Part shown: piece after piece, positions 21,092-27,455 of the stretch
Layout of the letters: each line of letters opens with the position of its first letter
How positions within the stretch are numbered: position 1 is the stretch's first letter
NCBI GenBank assembly: GCA_017695015.1
Contig: JADIMD010000021.1
Coordinates: 1-54,312 of the forward strand
Length of the DNA stretch: 54,312 nt
Origin: Candidatus Cryptobacteroides faecigallinarum
GTDB lineage: Bacteria; Bacteroidota; Bacteroidia; Bacteroidales; UBA932
Direction: 5' to 3'
The notes under the pieces: generated by a model
The model's database searches: none
Told to the model about the DNA's origin: nothing
Seen by the model: the letters and a program-made list of their open reading frames with translations, nothing else
Made by a program: the position numbers and the translations under genes

Positions 21092-21126
21092 AGAAGCCGA
21101 CCCGAAAAAGTTTGAGGTCGGCTTCT
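21092..21126. terminator. Bidirectional intrinsic terminator between GH3 and GH9
   Basis: A perfect 11-bp inverted repeat (AGAAGCCGACC at 21092-21102, GGTCGGCTTCT at 21116-21126) encloses a 13-base loop. It sits between the convergent stops at 21055 and 21157. A T-rich stretch follows on the plus strand. It probably ends transcription from both sides, more convincingly for the GH3 side. Confidence 0.85.
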
Positions 21127-21156
21127 TGTTGTTTAAACACAATCAAGATTTTTCTG

Positions 21157-22905
21157 TCATTGAACTTGCAGATATTGACTGATAGAAGTCAACAGATATG
21201 CAAGATTGGCCTGCCAGTTTATGGCTATCTCGTTTGATGCATAGGAATTTATTTCATCGATGTATGCAAGGTCCGGCTGACTTGACGTATAATTGCATCT
21301 ATCCTCATGTCCCTTGTTCGGTCCACCGACCAATAGTCCGGGAACCGGCTCTACAATATTGTCGCTTACAGAAATCCTATGATGGATGTTTTTCGGACTC
21401 TTTTCTCCGTAACCGGTTATGAAACAATAGCCTGACGGATTTCTTCCCATCAGATAGTCTGATATTCTCAATGCATTGTCCAGCAGACGTCTGTCACCAG
21501 TCTGCGAATATCTGAACATCATGACAGAACCAAGAGAAGCAGCTCTGGAATTGCTCCCCCATACGTAGTCATTCCTGTCGGTTCCAAATGGGACCAGATA
21601 GTATGAATCTTCAACAGGTTCAATAATGTTGAAAAGAAAGTTGTCAATCTGCCTGCTCATCTTATCCGTGTCAACCAAAGAATCGAAAACCGATCTATGT
21701 CTTAAACATGTCATTATTCCAAGACCGCTTATATTTTTCCAGCTTGGGAGTATGAATGATACGGGCAGGTTTTGTTTAATGTACTCGAGGTATTGACTGT
21801 CTTTTGTCAGAAGATATAATTCAGAAGATGCTCTGAACCATTCATCAGAAGTGTTTTCATCACCATATTCGCCGGTTCTGATATCAGGATCGTAGAGCTC
21901 GTTTATTATGTTTTGTGTATAAGTTGCGTCAGGATTGGATACTGCCCATTCAAAAGCAAGGGTTGCTGAATTGGCACATTCTGTTGCAAATTCATTGTCA
22001 TATTCAGCAAATATTCTGGAAGCTTGAGCCATGGAACCTGCAAATTGTAAAGCCGCTGTCACTGTCTTCTTGACAACATACCTTGTCTTTTTGCATTTTT
22101 CAGGAGAAATGAACCCCTCAAATGAGTCTGTAGTGAGTTTATGGTAAACCCCACCGTCGGAAGGATCTTGCATTGTAAGCATCCATTCCAGATTCCATCT
22201 GATTTCGTCAAGCAAGTCAGGAACGGAGTTACCGGACTCTGGAATATTCAGGCTGTCGGATCTGACTGCAGTGGTGAAATCTTCATAAAGGGACATCAGC
22301 ACTGAAACTGTATAACCCGAGTTGACAATATATTTGTTATAATCTCCAGCATCGTACCATCCTCCGGGACTTGATATGACGGAATTCTGTGGCCTGGAAA
22401 GATTCGAGGCTGAAGGATGGACAACAACGATAGAGTCAGGATGACCACCGGTACGTTTCCATCTGCCCGCATATTTCTCCTGAAGTTCAGTAGATGCCCT
22501 TTGATAATAAAACGCCTTCAGTGCTGCATCACGAGTTTCATCAAATGCATCTTTTTTGATTTGAAATGTCTTTTTCAGTGAACGGCCATTTACTGATATG
22601 CAATAGATACCCGGAGTAGTCAAGGACGTAAAGTCAATGATATACGTGAAGGATTCTGCATAAGGAGATTTCCTAGATTCTGACAATCTGCCTTCGTAAA
22701 CACATTTGTTGTCAGTCAATGAAGTAATCTTTAATTTGCCAGATATCTTCGGGTTATCGGAAGAAAGAACGGCAATTTTTTCTGACTGAGGGTAAAACCC
22801 TACCTGATTGAAATTGAGATCAAGATCTGACTTGGATTCCTGAGCTTCGGAAACAAATGCTGACAGGATTGTAATTGATGTTAATATACGACTGATATGA
22901 TTCAT
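21157..22905 (-). CDS. GH9 endoglucanase-like glycoside hydrolase
   Basis: The ATG at 22905 is preferred over a TTG nine bases upstream. The 582-residue product has a signal peptide (MNHISRILTSITILSAFVSEAQ), an N-terminal Ig-like CelD_N domain (about 30-118), and an (alpha/alpha)6 GH9 catalytic domain. The catalytic features are GGWYDAGDYNKY (D185 and D188), the conserved GYGEKSPKNIHHR-type segment and the acid Glu559 in SNEIAINW. GH9 enzymes are inverting endo-beta-1,4-glucanases, with some acting on xyloglucan, mixed-linkage glucan or as exo-glucosaminidases. It is the only obvious endo-acting backbone enzyme in PUL1. It lacks a lipobox, so it may be periplasmic or secreted rather than surface-anchored, which is unusual for the first endo-step. 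It lies on the opposite strand from the rest of the locus and would need its own promoter. Confidence 0.92.
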   Translation of the reverse strand: MNHISRILTSITILSAFVSEAQESKSDLDLNFNQVGFYPQSEKIAVLSSDNPKISGKLKITSLTDNKCVYEGRLSESRKSPYAESFTYIIDFTSLTTPGIYCISVNGRSLKKTFQIKKDAFDETRDAALKAFYYQRASTELQEKYAGRWKRTGGHPDSIVVVHPSASNLSRPQNSVISSPGGWYDAGDYNKYIVNSGYTVSVLMSLYEDFTTAVRSDSLNIPESGNSVPDLLDEIRWNLEWMLTMQDPSDGGVYHKLTTDSFEGFISPEKCKKTRYVVKKTVTAALQFAGSMAQASRIFAEYDNEFATECANSATLAFEWAVSNPDATYTQNIINELYDPDIRTGEYGDENTSDEWFRASSELYLLTKDSQYLEYIKQNLPVSFILPSWKNISGLGIMTCLRHRSVFDSLVDTDKMSRQIDNFLFNIIEPVEDSYYLVPFGTDRNDYVWGSNSRAASLGSVMMFRYSQTGDRRLLDNALRISDYLMGRNPSGYCFITGYGEKSPKNIHHRISVSDNIVEPVPGLLVGGPNKGHEDRCNYTSSQPDLAYIDEINSYASNEIAINWQANLAYLLTSISQYLQVQ

Positions 22906-23286
22906 ATATAGCAATATTTCAAATTTTTAACTTGTCGGATTTTGATCTTTATAAATTAAGTATCCTCGAGTCAGGACAATATAATTATTGGAGATGTTTA
23001 AACTATATTTACGTCCTTAAGTTTCGCAAGTACTGAAATGATAGTATATAAAAGCTGGAAGAGCACGGATAATCCTATAATGTCCACCGGATTAATATTT
23101 GAAAAGACAAGTACACCCGTAGCCTTCTTTGGCCAAAAATAGACATATTATCTGTGAACTCAAAGAGTTTTCTACAGCAATATTCAATGACATGGATTAT
23201 CCTGCCTCCTCGAATTTCTGGTGATATTGCAAGAAAGACATTACAAAGGATTTGGCAGAACAAAATATGTCCGTAAAGACTTCACC
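22906..23286. other. Intergenic stretch without a recognisable gene
   Basis: About 380 bases upstream of the GH9 gene. No frame here gives a convincing protein; short frames around 23075-23263 and 23222-23275 look like random or heavily decayed sequence. It must contain the GH9 promoter on the minus strand, but I could not identify a TAnnTTTG element with normal spacing. The right end runs directly into the left module of the repeat element. Confidence 0.5.
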
Positions 23287-23411
23287 ATGAAACGGACCGA
23301 TGGATTAAGCGAAGTCCTGAATATTATGGCTTGCGAGTCATTAAAGGATGTTGCAAAATGATGAACAACTATGGACAGTCTTATACTTGATAAAGAAAAA
23401 TTTCCGTACTC
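23287..23411 (+). repeat. Left module (copy 1) of the 82-bp-unit repeat element
   Basis: A 125-base segment that aligns without gaps to 26669-26793. Shared blocks include CTGAATATTATGG, AAGGATGTTGCAAAATGATGAA and ATAAAGAAAAATTT. In both places it ends directly at the first AAAAGC of an 82-bp unit array. Short open stretches in it are interrupted differently in the two copies, so it is more likely a decayed coding or structural element than a gene. Confidence 0.8.
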
Positions 23412-23575
23412 AAAAGCATCTTACATTTTTTAACATAATAATTATCAATAAATTATAAATATAACGATGCTTTTGGGGCATTCTAAACAAGTCAAAAGCG
23501 TAGCTCGATTTATAACTATCTGTCATTCAGAGCGTTGAAAATATGACAATGCTTTTGGGTACGAAACAAATCAAT
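23412..23575. repeat. Array of two 82-bp units (A then B type)
   Basis: Two units begin with AAAAGC at 23412 and 23494, exactly 82 bases apart. Each unit holds an outer inverted repeat (AAAAGCAT ... ATGCTTTT) about 60 bases across, then an 18-20-base link. The first unit is type A (core TAATAATTATCAAT), the second type B (core ATTTATAACTATCTGTCATTCA). The outer ends of the array are themselves inverted: GTACTCAAAAGC at 23408 and GCTTTTGGGTAC near 23551. The same A-B pair recurs at 23922 and 52642. Confidence 0.9.
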
Positions 23576-23644
23576 CGGCATGTATTTTGGGCCAACAATT
23601 TTAACATTAAAATAAAATTATAACACTTAATCAATTAAATCAAA

Positions 23645-23879
23645 ATGTGTACAAAGGATATTGAAATCAAAAAACTCATTTTTTGATAAAATCGCAGTGG
23701 TTGATATTGAAAGAATTCATTCAGCTATTATAGGATGGTTATTATCAGACGAATGTTCTGCTCTTGAACCTAAACAAAAACTAGAGCTCATAAACAAACT
23801 TTTTGAAACAAATATCTCTATTCCTAATCCTAAAATACAGACAATTAACGAATATAGTGCTCCAGTCAAAGATGTCTAG
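23645..23879 (+). pseudogene. Broken N-terminal fragment of a PD-(D/E)XK-nuclease-like protein
   Basis: From ATG 23645 the frame runs MCTKDIEIKK and then stops at 23684. If one base is removed from the A6 run at 23669-23674 it continues through SFFDKIAVVDIERIHSAIIG to the TAG at 23877-23879, about 77 residues. The segment FFDKI...ERIHSAIIGWLLS resembles the N-terminus of PD-(D/E)XK nuclease family proteins (PDDEXK_4-like), which are normally several hundred residues long; the catalytic part is absent. So it looks like a truncated, frameshifted remnant. It sits between two A-B repeat pairs, inside the repeat element, and is much richer in AT than its surroundings. An alternative is a short intact protein starting at TTG 23661. 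The family call rests on a short motif. Confidence 0.5.
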
Positions 23880-23921
23880 CAAACCAGCCGTCAGACGAAG
23901 TCAGGATTGAATTTTGTACCC

Positions 23922-24085
23922 AAAAGCACTTTACGTTTTCTAACGTAATAATTATCAATTAATTACAAATCACGCGACGCTTTTGGGTCATTTAAAACAG
24001 GGCAAAAGCATGGTGCTATTTATAACTATCTGTCATTCAGCGTATTGAAAACAGAGCGATGCTTTTGGGGCTGGAACAAAGCAAC
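23922..24085. repeat. Second array of two 82-bp units (A then B type)
   Basis: Units start at 23922 and 24004, exactly 82 bases apart. The left border reads GGATTGAATTTTGTACCCAAAAGC, nearly identical to the border of the pair at 52642. The A unit contains TAATAATTATCAATTAATTAC and the B unit ATTTATAACTATCTGTCATTCA. The link between units is GGGTCATTTAAAACAGGGC. It runs directly into the right module at 24086. Confidence 0.9.
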
Positions 24086-24187
24086 CGTCATGCGATTTGT
24101 GCACTGCAAACAATAAATGATATATGAATTCCACGACGCTTATCGGCCCAAAACTCACAGTTGTATGCGAAGGAGATGCGCCATCGT
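24086..24187 (+). repeat. Right module (copy 1) of the repeat element
   Basis: About 100 bases aligning without gaps to 27204-27305: the ACAGTTGTATGCGAA block lies 153 bases from the start of the last 82-bp unit in both copies. The 3' part, CACAGTTGTATGCGAAGGAGATGCGCCATC, also matches 53942-53972 beside the RAYT gene. One frame reads QLYAKEMRH. It ends almost at the stop codon of the GNAT gene on the minus strand. Confidence 0.8.
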
Positions 24188-24190
24188 GTA

Positions 24191-24733
24191 TTATCTGGAA
24201 AGCTTGAAGATTTCTGAGACCTTGACGAAGCCGCGGCGGCGGAAGTATTCATGGGCAGCGTGGTTGTTCAGTCCGGATTCGAGATAGATGTCGGAAATCC
24301 CCTTTGAGCTGAACCAGGCCAGGGCATGTTCGAGGAGTGCCGTACCTGTTCCATGAGTGCGGCTTCCGTCTTTGACAAGAAGATCGCAGAGCATCCCGAA
24401 CGGCTCGGCTCCGTCCTCCTGGATTTCAGCCACGACAAACCCGACAATGCTTCCGTCATCAGAGACAGCCTTGCAGACGAAGGCGCCTTCACTGTCTGAG
24501 ATATTGGCTGTGATATATTTCTTCCACATTCTCTCAGCATCCGGAGTAGGCTCAGCAGCAAGCTGTCCGTCCTCAAACCTTCCGATACCTACCCCCATCT
24601 GTATCTCTCCGTGGGAAATATACTCCTTGTGATTCCGGATATGTCCGAGGAACAGGTCGGCAAGGGCCTGAACATCTTCCATTGTCGCCTTGACTATACT
24701 GCATTCCATATTGTTTTCCATACTGTTTTCCAT
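24191..24733 (-). CDS. GNAT-family N-acetyltransferase
   Basis: The 180-residue product fits a single GNAT domain: VKATMEDVQALADLF (strand 1/helix 1), IVGFVVAEI (strand 4), LCDLLVKDGSRTHGTGTALLEHA containing the acetyl-CoA loop (here R-T-H-G-T-G), and IYLESGLNNHAAHEYFRRRGFVKV, the typical C-terminal half. It would move an acetyl group from acetyl-CoA to an amine; the substrate is unknown. The first residues MENSMENNMEC are encoded by a 12-bp tandem repeat, so three in-frame ATGs (24733, 24721, 24709) are possible starts; the domain itself only needs the last. It lies downstream of the unknown membrane protein on the same strand, after a 206-base repeat-rich gap. No link to either PUL is evident. 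Confidence 0.85.
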   Translation of the reverse strand: MENSMENNMECSIVKATMEDVQALADLFLGHIRNHKEYISHGEIQMGVGIGRFEDGQLAAEPTPDAERMWKKYITANISDSEGAFVCKAVSDDGSIVGFVVAEIQEDGAEPFGMLCDLLVKDGSRTHGTGTALLEHALAWFSSKGISDIYLESGLNNHAAHEYFRRRGFVKVSEIFKLSR

Positions 24734-24930
24734 ATTGCTTTCCTTACTGCTTTCCTTACTGAATTAAATATTGTATTACATATTGCTTTCCATACTATAT
24801 TCAATATTGCATCCCGTACTATATTACAGAATTACAGACTGTATATTATATTCCAGGCTATATTACATACTATAGTCTATATTCTATATTCTATATTAAA
24901 GACTATATCACTGACTGAATCCCATATCGT
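24701..24930. repeat. Decaying 12-bp tandem repeat over the GNAT start
   Basis: On the plus strand the units read GCATTCCATATT, GTTTTCCATACT, GTTTTCCATATT, GCTTTCCTTACT, GCTTTCCTTACT from 24701 to 24760. Further 12-base units with the same phase and increasing differences continue to about 24820, and weaker ones to about 24930. The array covers the first nine codons of the acetyltransferase and most of the gap to the next gene. Units supply ATGGAA starts or AAGGAAAG, which looks like a ribosome-binding site on the minus strand. Confidence 0.8.
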
Positions 24931-24939
24931 TTCTCATAA

Positions 24940-26601
24940 TCATTGATGTTCCCTGATTCTTTCCCATACGCTGACAATGGAGTTCTTTATGACAAGAAGT
25001 ATCGCAAAGATCGTCACTCCGGCGACGACAGAGACCAGAACAGCTGCAAATCTGTTTGTTTCCAGCCCGAAATAGGCTAGGAACGGCATCTCTGACTGCT
25101 GGAAGAACAATTCAAATGTAGATGCACATGATATTATCGCCAGGATGATGTTCAGCATGAAATCCGATTTCATCGACTTGTAGTCACTCAGATTATGGAG
25201 ACTGCTGTCGACCATGGCCATCATGTCATTGAACCGCTGCAGGTCACTGTCGAGACCGAACCTAAGCGTCGTCCTGTCGAACATCACCTTGTGTGACGGG
25301 AACTTCGAATATTTTACTACATCAAGCTGAAGCAGCATCCTTGACAGCCTCATGCTCAGCTGGGCATTTTCGCCGATGATAGTCTGTTCAGACATGTGCT
25401 TCTTGTTGAGAGTGGCTTCTATAAGAGCATCATTCGCCAGTCCTATGGTGTATTTCTTGGCTATCACCATCTGAAGTATCAGAAGGTATTCTGGCCATGA
25501 GACATAGTAATGGGCTCTCTCCTTTAGGTGCTCCTCCCAATCCACACCCTGTCCGGTGCCGTTTCTCCTGCCGTATGTGCCCAGGACCATACAGAGGTTG
25601 CTTCCCACCAGCACAAGATCGTCAGTATCAATTGCTATGTTCTCGCCGCACACCTCATCGTATGCCTCGGCATCACGGTATAGCCATTCACCGGGATACA
25701 TTGTGAGAAGCCCGATAAGCTCCGGCTTGTGGAAATCCCTGATATGGTTGACGATTTCCGCCTCGGAAAATTTCGGTGTCCTGTCAAGTGCAAAGAGATC
25801 TCCGTCTTCGGTAGGGTGCATGACATTCTCCCAGATGTCCACCATCGCATAATGGTAGTCATTGTTGACAGTGATCGGATGCGTTTTCCTGAACTGGACG
25901 TAACACTTCCTTTCCTCATTGTCGAGATCAGGGGAGAATGCAGTACAGTGGCTGTAGATGAATTTCTTGTAGAGGACAGCAATCTCGTCAAAATTCCGGC
26001 CCTTGCCGCTGAGGTCCCGGGTGCGTGGAGATGTTGTAGGATGACCATTCTCATCCAGATATATGCTGTCGAGCTTGAAGACTGACTCAAGGTTGATATC
26101 TGTCTTGTCGCCTCCGTCTTTTACCTTGGACCAATGCTCGGCCCCTAGAAATGTCGAAAGGAGGGCGATAAGATGATCAGTGACTACCGGGCTACTGCTG
26201 TAGCAATGCCCCGCATTGTCGAAAAGGAAATAATAGTTGATTGATACCGTGTTCCCGAAAAAAAGATTCATCTCCACATCCACGTGGCCATGGAGAGTCA
26301 CCGGATAGAAATCCTCGTCTTCAGCCGGGTCTATAGGCATCGTGAAGTCAAAGCCTTTAAGGGCATATCTGCTGACATTGTCGCTGCCGCCCTCGGCGGG
26401 AAGGACAAAGATCTGCCTTTCTATGTCCAGGTCTGTCTCTCTTATAATTTCACGGGCTCTGTCATAGTCATCATCACCCGGGGACGGCATCCTGAACACT
26501 AGCCTGTGGTTGATGGCGAAGGTCTGCATGAAGACGACAGAAAACCCCGGGAACATAAGTCCGTTCCTGTCGTCAGAGACCGATACGTTGTAATCTTTCA
26601 T
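24940..26601 (-). CDS. Membrane protein of unknown function, CorA-like topology
   Basis: I do not recognise this 553-residue protein. Residues 1 to about 380 are soluble, acidic and mixed alpha/beta, without a signal peptide. Residues about 390-490 are helical (LIEATLNKKHMSE, LQRFNDMMAMVDSSLHNLS). Two membrane segments follow near the C-terminus (LNIILAIISCASTFELFF and FAAVLVSVVAGVTIFAILLV) with a short loop PFLAYFGLE, then a charged tail. That order - cytoplasmic domain, long helices, two C-terminal membrane helices - is the CorA/Mrs2-type layout, but the GMN signature of CorA is missing, so magnesium transport cannot be claimed. It may also be a phage- or stress-related membrane effector. 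It is transcribed away from the PUL2 regulator, with the repeat element between them. Confidence 0.6.
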   Translation of the reverse strand: MKDYNVSVSDDRNGLMFPGFSVVFMQTFAINHRLVFRMPSPGDDDYDRAREIIRETDLDIERQIFVLPAEGGSDNVSRYALKGFDFTMPIDPAEDEDFYPVTLHGHVDVEMNLFFGNTVSINYYFLFDNAGHCYSSSPVVTDHLIALLSTFLGAEHWSKVKDGGDKTDINLESVFKLDSIYLDENGHPTTSPRTRDLSGKGRNFDEIAVLYKKFIYSHCTAFSPDLDNEERKCYVQFRKTHPITVNNDYHYAMVDIWENVMHPTEDGDLFALDRTPKFSEAEIVNHIRDFHKPELIGLLTMYPGEWLYRDAEAYDEVCGENIAIDTDDLVLVGSNLCMVLGTYGRRNGTGQGVDWEEHLKERAHYYVSWPEYLLILQMVIAKKYTIGLANDALIEATLNKKHMSEQTIIGENAQLSMRLSRMLLQLDVVKYSKFPSHKVMFDRTTLRFGLDSDLQRFNDMMAMVDSSLHNLSDYKSMKSDFMLNIILAIISCASTFELFFQQSEMPFLAYFGLETNRFAAVLVSVVAGVTIFAILLVIKNSIVSVWERIREHQ

Positions 26602-26658
26602 TTTCAGGTCAGATTTCCGGAAACCGCTTGGGCTCCCGCATAAAAACGTCTCAAGTTA

Positions 26659-26666
26659 CAAAATTA
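26659..26666 (-). promoter_or_regulatory. Possible -7 promoter element for the 553-residue membrane protein
   Basis: On the minus strand TAATTTTG matches the Bacteroidota -7 consensus TAnnTTTG and lies about 58 bases before the ATG at 26601. The nearest upstream TTTG is 25 bases away, longer than the usual 19-21, so support is partial. Confidence 0.3.
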
Positions 26667-26668
26667 TC

Positions 26669-26793
26669 CTGAAAATGGCAGAAGGATTGAGCAAAGTCTT
26701 GAATATTATGGATTGCTGGTCATAAAAGGATGTTGCAAAATGATGAAGAAGCATGGGCAGTTTTATACATTATAAAGAAAAATTTTCATACAC
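26669..26793 (+). repeat. Left module (copy 2) of the 82-bp-unit repeat element
   Basis: Same length (125 bases) and ungapped alignment with 23287-23411, ending exactly at the first AAAAGC of the array that follows. Its first bases touch the presumed promoter of the membrane protein gene. Confidence 0.8.
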
Positions 26794-27203
26794 AAAAGCA
26801 TCATGTGATTTATAACTATCTATCATTCAATCTATTGAAAGCAGGACGATGCTTTTGAGTCATTTAAAACGGGGCAAAAGCATGGTGCTATTTATAACTA
26901 TCTATCATTCAGCGTATTAAAAACAGAACGATGCTTTTCGGTCATTTAAAACAGGGCAAAAGCATCATGTGATTTATAACTATCTGTCATTCAATCTATT
27001 GAAAGCAGGACGATGCTTTTTAGTCATTTAAAACAGGGCAAAAGCATCATGCAATTTATAACTATTTATCATTCAACGCATTAAAAACTCAGCAACGCTT
27101 TTGGGTCATTTATAACGGGTCAAAAGCGCAGCGTTATTTATAACTATCTGTTATTCAAAGCATTGAAAACAGAGCAATGCTTTTGGGTCTGGAACATAGC
27201 ATC
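26794..27203. repeat. Array of five 82-bp units (all B type)
   Basis: AAAAGC starts at 26794, 26876, 26958, 27040 and 27122: five units, each exactly 82 bases. All keep ATTTATAACTAT-T-TTATTCA-like cores and GCTTTT ends. The bases just inside the palindrome ends differ between units (CATGTGATTT, GGTGCTATTT, CATGCAATTT, CAGCGTTATTT), as does the segment before ATTGAAAAC/ATTAAAAAC. Link segments read near GTCATTTAAAACAGGGC. The constant scaffold with variable inner bases is unlike a CRISPR array. Confidence 0.93.
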
Positions 27204-27305
27204 CGTCATGTGATTTGAGCACTGAAACAATTAAATGATATATGCATTCCACCACGCCTATCAGCCACAAAGTTACAGTTGTATGCGAAAGAGATACACC
27301 ATGGT
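27204..27305 (+). repeat. Right module (copy 2) of the repeat element
   Basis: Matches 24086-24187 at the same distance from the last unit, including GGAACATAGCATCCGTCATG-like sequence at its border and AAAGTTACAGTTGTATGCGAAAGAGAT at 27269-27295. In the coding-like frame it reads KLQLYAKEIHHGGLING before a stop. The following 150 bases (27306-27455) hold no gene I can support and must contain the regulator's leader. Confidence 0.8.
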
Positions 27306-27455
27306 GGACTGATTAATGGAGTGACTAGAGGACAAATCAGGCACTGATTAGTGGAGCGGTTTGCGGAGTGATAACATGACAGTCGACGGCGCAAGGGCTG
27401 CCGGAAGGACGTTGCTTGGGCAGGATGTCATTTTGCTTTTTTTGCATATATTTGC

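Noticed and set aside
24940..26601. CorA magnesium transporter
   Set aside because: Only the topology agrees; the GMN motif is missing and the soluble domain shows no recognisable CorA sequence.
26794..27203. The 82-bp array as a CRISPR array
   Set aside because: Repeats are not short identical units separated by unique spacers of regular length; similarity extends through the whole unit, and no cas gene is near.
27447..27454. TATATTTG as the promoter of the SARP-like regulator
   Set aside because: It matches TAnnTTTG, but a start of transcription after it would lie at or beyond the proposed GTG start codons. It would only work if translation begins at TTG 27468 or later with almost no leader, so I do not list it.
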